The notes beneath the pieces are model-generated. The model ran no database searches and was not told the origin of the DNA. It worked only from the letters and a program-made list of their open reading frames with translations. 64,000 nucleotides of DNA, from contig CM026394.1 in the NCBI GenBank assembly GCA_014843695.1, positions 39,788,368 through 39,852,367 on the forward strand, written 5' to 3'. This document shows positions 59,101-64,000 of the stretch, in pieces; the stretch's first letter is position 1; each line of letters begins with the position of its first letter. The stretch is from Archivesica marissinica. Lineage: Eukaryota > Mollusca > Bivalvia > Venerida > Vesicomyidae. The position numbers and the translations under genes were made by a program.

Positions 59101-62100
59101 TTTAACCCTTTCCTTCATAGAGATTTAGGTTAATATATATTATCCCATACAAACGACAGCCATTTAACCCTTCCTTCATAGAGATTTAGGTTAATATACT
59201 ATTATATCTCCATACAAACGACAGCCATTTAACCCTTTCCTTCATAGAGATTTAGGTTAATATACTATTATATCTCCATACAAACGACAGCCATTTAACC
59301 CTTCCCTTCATAGAGATTAGGTTAATATACTATATATCTCCATACAAACGACAGCCATTTAACCCTTTCCTTCATAGAGATTTAGGTTAATATACTATTA
59401 TATCTCCATACAAACGACAGCCATTTAACCCTTTCCTTCATAGAGATTTAGGTTAATATACTATTATATCTCCATACAAACGACAGCCATTTAACCCTTT
59501 CCTTCATAGAGATTTAGGTTAATATACTATTATATCTCCATACAAACGACAGCCATTTAACCCTTTCCTTCATAGAGATTTAGGTTAATATACTATTATA
59601 TCTCCATACAAACGACAGCCATTTAACCCTTTCCTTCATAGAGATTTAGGTTAATATACTATTATATCTCCATACAAACGGCAGCCATTTAGCTATCATG
59701 CAGTGGATAAGAAGTCGCCATATCTATCCCACCTCCATAGATACTACTGGGACTACATAGAGATTTAGGTTAATAATACTATTATATCTCCATACAAATG
59801 ACATTTAGCTATCATGCAGCAGATAAGTAGTCGCCATATCTATCTATCCCACCTCCATAGATATTACTGGGACTACATGAGATTCTGGCCTTAATTATGA
59901 ACATTGGTTTGACTACTACATTGTTAATGTATGTCGTATTGGTAATGGCATCAAGAGGCGCTTCTAAGTTCTATAAGGGAAAGGGTTAAGTTAATTTTGC
60001 CCAAGGTCGAATAAATGTTGTTGTTGTTGTTGTATGCAGGTCATAATAACTGACCGGGTGCACATTTCAGGACCATTTGGTAAATATAACAGAGACACAT
60101 TCCAAGAATCGTTGATGGATTTGTATAGAACATATGGGAAGATCTCCAAGGAAACCATATCTGGGACAACGATTGTGCACCTGTTTGACCCCGACTATAT
60201 TCGAATGGTCTTTAATTCCGAGGGTAAGACGCCTCATGTGGCACCACTTATGGAAACAACACAGCTGTATAGAAAGCAAAGGGGTCTGGCTCCAGGACTT
60301 GGTAACACGTGAGTTGTCATGGGGGATGTAATGTTTTTGTATGTTTGTCATTCTGTCTCTTCTACACAGCTATCCAGAGTATATTTCTCTTATTTAAACC
60401 TTTTAACACTACAGACCTCTAAGTAGGCTTGCAAAAAGTGTAGATCCATCCAAATCCATGAGCCGTCTCATCAGGATCTGCACTTTTTGCCAGTAATATT
60501 ACTATTTTTAGACAAAATTACCCATTTTGATAAATGAACTGGTCCAAATGTAATTTTCTTATTAATTTATTGGTCTAAATATATCATGGACCAGTCCATG
60601 TCAGTTACTTGGTGTTGAATGGGTTAAATGTCTTTTATTGCATTTATTTACTGAGACACTCGGGTAATACCGTATATTCCCGACCAAAAGTCGATCTCTG
60701 CCAGAAGACGAGGGCCAAATTATGGCATGAAGAAGCCCTTTTTTTAAAGCTCGATCCTTCCATAAGGTGAGGGCACTTCATGGACTTATGACATTCGGTA
60801 CGACAATGGTTTTTTCTCTCATTTTTTGAATGAAACTGGGCTCAATTCGAGATATCTGGTTGACTTTATTCCATTACAAATCATAAAATATGCACTGATG
60901 TACAACAATGATTTATGAAGTTTGTGTATCAGCTTTTTCTATTGTTTATAATGTAAATAATTGTGTAAGCAAATTGTGTGTTAACCCATAACCTGCTGAA
61001 TAACTAAATAGAATGTGCAAACAACATAGATCCAGATCAATCACTGTGTAGTGCCGCCTCTGATCAGGATCTATGTTATTTGCTATTCAGATAAGTGTTT
61101 TAGCTCCACTATCCGAATAGCAAATAGCATAGAGCATGATCAGATGGCACGTTCTGTGCTGTCTGATCTGGCTCTATGCTGTTTGCAAAAGCGACTTTGG
61201 TCGTGATTAGCAGGTTACGGGTTAAAGCAAATGAAACAAGCAAACGGACAAAGTTCCAACAAATAAAAACAATTCCCAACTATTTTTTATTTCAAACTCC
61301 GACATAAGTCGACATATTACTTTCATTACATTTCTGGACTATACAGTTTTATAATGAGTACAATTACATGATAACATACTTCTTAGAAATTGTGACCATT
61401 TTGAATGCATATTGTGGTTGTTTCTATAGCGAAATCGCAGGACGTGTCACCCTGCCCTGTTTAGCCCCGCCCTTTTGCCCATTAGCTCCACCCTCTTGCC
61501 TTTTGGAAAAAAAAGTAAAAACGAAATTTGTTCTTTTTTTTAAATACAAGCCTCAACAGGTGTCTTTGGGTGGGCAGACATACAGTCTATATCCGGTATG
61601 TCGAATTCCGTCTGACCGAACAAAATACGTCGACATAACCAAAGTTTGACTTAACCAAATTCTATGTAAACGGAGCCAGTTATATGTAAAATGATAGTGT
61701 CTGAATCGGGACTTTGATCCGACTTCGAGATAACCGGATAATTTGACATAACCGACTTTGACATTAACGGATGTAGACTGTATATAGCTTAGAACTGTTC
61801 TTCCTTTTCACCAATATGCACTACTTTCTTACTGCCTCTGATTAGTCACTCTAATTTAGCAAAATTGTCTTACGGTCTAACCCCAAAATACCCCCTCTCG
61901 CACCTCATCGCAGCCCTTTTTCTGACCCAGCCTGCCATTTTTTCCACTCTAGATTAAACACTACATATATGAATAGAAATGGAAGCGGATTGTATGCATT
62001 TATGCGATTGGATGCAAACATAGTTGGTTTCTGAGTGTCGACCCTGTTTAACAAACATAGTTGGATTTTGAGTGTCGACCCTGTTTAACAAACAAAGTTG

Positions 62101-62910
62101 GTTTCTGAGTGTCGACCCTGTTTAACAAACATAGTTGGATTTTGAGTGTCGACCCTGTTTAACAAACAAAGTTGGATTCTAAGTGTCGACCCTGTTTAAC
62201 AAACAAAGTTGGTTTCTGAGTGCCGACCCTGTTTAACAAACAAAGTTGGATTCTGAGTGTCGACCCTGTTTAACAAACAAAGTTGGATTCTGAGTGGCGA
62301 CCTTGTTTAACAAACCAAGTTGGATTCTGAGTGTCGACCCTGTTTAACAAACATAGTTGGATTTTGAGTGTCGACCCTGTTTAACAAACAAAGTTGGATT
62401 CTAAGTGTCGACCCTGTTTAACAAACAAAGTTGGTTTCTGAGTGCCGACCCTGTTTAACAAACAAAGTTGGATTCTGAGTGTCGACCCTGTTTAACAAAC
62501 AAAGTTGGATTCTGAGTGGCGACCTTGTTTAACAAACCAAGTTGGATTCTGAGTGTCGACCCTGTTTAACAAACATAGTTGGATTTTGAGTGTCGACCCA
62601 ATTGGATTCTGAGTGTCGACCCAATTGGATTCTGAGTGTCGACCCTGTTTAACAAACATACCCAGTAGTTGGATTCTGAGTGTTGACCCAGTTTAACAAA
62701 CATAGTTGTTGTCTTGCAGCAATGGCGATGAGTGGTACAGACTGCGACACGCTGTGCAACAGATGATGATGAGACCGCAAGCTGTCACCGTGTATCTTCC
62801 ATTTGTTACGGAGGTCGCCGATGACTTCATCAAGCGATTGAAGCAGATCAGAGATGAATCTGGTCAAGTCAAAAACCTGAGAAATGAAATTTCTAAATGG
62901 AATGTTGAGT
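56022..62910 (+). CDS. Mitochondrial-clan cytochrome P450, 5' part (gene runs off right edge)
   Basis: Three exons (56022-56196, 60071-60308, 62720-62910) join in frame to 201 residues. Residues 1-22 (MRLKVISRIHVQRAWRSTSA...) are basic, lack acids and suit a mitochondrial import presequence. Residues 40-51 hold the hinge EIPGPKGLPYLG. Residues 142-147 contain EWYRLR, the C-helix WxxxR that contacts the heme propionate. QQMMMRPQAV and the following helix resemble CYP10/CYP24/CYP27-type mitochondrial P450s, which receive electrons from adrenodoxin. The I-helix, ExxR and heme-cysteine exons lie beyond 64000. The substrate cannot be predicted. The span includes introns. Confidence 0.88.
56197..57187. 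other. P450 intron 1, 5' part
   Basis: AT-rich intron with a (C)n run near 56441-56454. Short frames at 56697-56894 have no recognised domain. Confidence 0.5.
57188..59989. mobile_element. TTAA-type MITE whose end is expanded into a 66-bp satellite
   Basis: Begins TTAACCCTTTCCTTCATAGA and ends TATAAGGGAAAGGGTTAA, inverted ends flanked by TTAA. From 57188 to about 59690 about 38 tandem 66-bp units each contain the whole left terminal sequence (TTTAACCCTTTCCTTCATAG through CTCCATACAAACGACAGCC). Then a 119-bp type unit and the unique right part follow, as at 14756-16127. Units are nearly identical, with a few short deletions near 59130-59340. Confidence 0.85.
60071..60308 (+). CDS. P450 exon 2
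   Basis: The acceptor is GCACATTTCAG and the donor GGTAACAC/GTGAGT. 238 nt, entering with two bases to complete GGA and leaving phase 2. It encodes helix A/B and beta-1 region sequence: DLYRTYGKISKETISGTTIV, HLFDPDYIRMVFNSEGKTP and LYRKQRGLAPGLGN. This matches the order in mitochondrial P450s. Confidence 0.9.
60394..60627. mobile_element. TTAA-type MITE, GGTGTTGAATGGGTTAA family
   Basis: The left TTAAACCTTTTAACAC and right GTGTTGAATGGGTTAA are imperfect inverted ends with TTAA borders. The interior ATCTGCACTTTTTGCCAGTA pairs with AAAAAGTGTAGATCC upstream. It is the unexpanded relative of 10126-10537. Confidence 0.75.
60981..61225. mobile_element. TTAA-type MITE, second copy of the 1831-2078 family
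   Basis: TTAACCCATAACCTGCTGAA at the left pairs with TTAGCAGGTTACGGGTTAA at the right. The interior repeats AACAACATAGATCCAGATCA and CATAGAGCATGATCAG match the copy at 1831-2078. The outer 20 bp differ between copies, so terminal sequence has diverged while each pair still matches itself. Confidence 0.8.
61581..61782. mobile_element. TA-flanked MITE (Tc1/mariner-like)
   Basis: The left TACAGTCTATATCCGGTA and right TAACGGATGTAGACTGTA are imperfect inverted copies. The interior contains repeated GACATAACC motifs in both orientations. No coding capacity. Confidence 0.7.
62010..62705. repeat. 37-bp minisatellite ending at the P450 exon 3 acceptor
   Basis: About 19 units such as GTTGGATTCTGAGTGTCGAC plus CCTGTTTAACAAACAAA. 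A block of several units at about 62111-62340 is duplicated as a higher-order unit at about 62341-62580. The last unit stops 14 bp before the acceptor AG of exon 3. Confidence 0.93.
62720..62910 (+). CDS. P450 exon 3: helix C to D region
   Basis: The acceptor is TTGTTGTCTTGCAG and the donor GTTGAGT/GTAAGC. 191 nt. The first base completes ACC from exon 2. It encodes NGDEWYRLRHAVQQMMMRPQ, with the WxxxR motif, then YLPFVTEVADDFIKRLKQIR and NEISKWNVE. It leaves phase 1 for an exon not in the window. Confidence 0.92.
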
Positions 62911-63097
62911 GTAAGCTTATTGTTGAAATATCATGTATTAACCTAAAGGGTAGGGATACAGATACCAGTATTAACCCCCCCCCCCCAAATAATTTGGGAA
63001 TTGTTATTTCGCTGCCTTTTATGATAATATGTTTTAGTTTATACACACCAATTTATTTTAGACATATTGCGGAACAGGTTTACCACATTTTAATTTT
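62911..63097 (+). other. P450 intron 3, start
   Basis: Intron sequence with a (C)10 run near 62977-62987. Nothing else recognised. Confidence 0.6.
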
Positions 63098-63328
63098 AAA
63101 CTTTATTTTACAACGATTGCGAAGCAAGTTCAAACAACTTATGTTAATCACTCTCGTTGGCAGGGATGAAAGTGTGGTCATTCGTATGGGAGGAAACCGA
63201 GTACCCAGAGAAAACCCACCTATCCGATCTGGCGACCGCCGTACCATCTCGCATACTTCCCGGTCCGAGGCTCGAACCCAGGTTGCATTGGTGACAAGTG
63301 AGCGCGCTAACCATTGAGCTAATCGGAC
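63098..63328 (-). mobile_element. SINE family B copy 3, minus strand
   Basis: The tail (AAACTTTATTTTACAACGAT), body (AACCGAGTACCCAGAGAAAA) and tRNA-like head (GAGCGCGCTAACCATTGAGC) are all present, in P450 intron 3. Confidence 0.85.
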
Positions 63329-63388
63329 ATTACCACATTTAAACTCTTACTAATTAGGCCACCCTCTATAAATAAGGAAATCTATCTC

Positions 63389-64000
63389 TATCTATCGTTG
63401 ATACCTCATTCCTGATCCTGATGGGATCCATGACTATGAGAGAGAAAGAAAAGGCAAAGTGGATTCCTGAGGGAGAGAAGAGGCAGCATGGATTTCTGAG
63501 AGAGAGGAGGCAGCGTGGATTTCTGAGGGAGAGAAGAGGCAGCGTGGATTTCTGAGGGAGAGAAGAGGCAGCGTGGATTCCTGAGGGAGAGAAGAGGCAG
63601 CGTGGATTCCTGAGGGAGAGAAGAGGCAGCGTGGATTCCTGAGGGAGAGAAGAGGTAGCGTGGATTCCTGAGGGAGAGAAGAGGCAGCGTGGATTCCTGA
63701 GGGAGAGAAGAGGCAGCGTGGATTCCTGAGGGAGAGAAGAGGCAGCGTGGATTCCTGAGGGAGAGAAGAGGCAGCGTGGATTCCTGAGGGAGAGAAGAGG
63801 CAGCGTGGATTCCTGAGGGAGAGAAGAGGCAGCGTGGATTCCTGAGGGAGAGAAGAGGCAGCGTGGATTCCTGAGGGAGAGAAGAGGCAGCGTGGATTCC
63901 TGAGGGAGAGAAGAGGCAGCGTGGATTCCTGAGGGAGAGAAGAGGCAGCGTGGATTCCTGAGGGATAGAAGAGGCAGCGTGGATTCCTGAGGGAGAGAAG
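63389..64000 (-). repeat. 29-bp minisatellite grown from a SINE family C fragment, right edge
   Basis: A family C remnant (GATACCTCATTCCTGATCCT, GAGAGAGAAAGAAAAGGCAA) runs straight into about 18 copies of GATTCCTGAGGGAGAGAAGA plus GGCAGCGTG. The unit equals the SINE stretch that reads GAGGGAGAGAGAAGAGGCAA at 8554-8575. The first units are less regular. The array continues past the window. Confidence 0.9.

Overview
This window is animal nuclear DNA. It has short phase-compatible exons with GT/AG borders, long introns, tRNA-derived SINEs, many short inverted-repeat DNA transposons (MITEs) and very large tandem arrays. The protein content (a MYCBP2/PHR-type RCR ubiquitin ligase end and a mitochondrial-clan cytochrome P450) and the repeat style suggest a mollusc, most likely a bivalve. 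The species cannot be fixed from the sequence alone. There is no bacterial, operon or CRISPR content.

Two genes are supported, both on the + strand and both incomplete. Gene 1 (6990-24511) has eight exons, all joining in frame, that encode 479 residues. A macro (ADP-ribose-binding) domain comes first, then a cysteine-rich segment, a RING, and the tandem-cysteine (TC) catalytic module of MYCBP2-type RCR E3 ligases, ending at a true stop. Upstream exons were not found. A macro domain fused to an RCR ligase would couple ADP-ribose recognition to ester-forming ubiquitylation, and this is the most interesting protein here. Gene 2 (56022 to beyond 64000) is the 5' part of a mitochondrial-type P450, with a presequence, proline-rich hinge and C-helix WxxxR. 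The heme-binding exons lie past the right edge.

Tandem amplification dominates the rest. Gene 1 carries two arrays made of its own splice junctions. About 22 copies of a 3' splice site plus the first 48 nt of an exon lie at 16150-18593, and about 28 copies of the last 48 nt of the next exon plus its 5' splice site lie at 20845-22912. A TTAA-flanked (piggyBac-like) MITE has been expanded twice with different unit borders: 119 bp in gene 1 and 66 bp in the P450 intron, where every unit carries the transposon end. A SINE fragment is amplified as a 29-bp array at the right edge.

From 28.57 to 44.32 kb lies a giant inverted repeat. Its arms are about 3.6-3.8 kb and enclose a 42-bp satellite that changes orientation at 34.93 kb, with a 1000-base N gap at 35680-36679. 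A second, unrelated 42-bp satellite fills 47.15-50.98 kb. Both give long reading frames that look like by-products of a period divisible by three. The remaining spacer is AT-rich with SINEs, MITEs, a LINE fragment and no recognisable genes.
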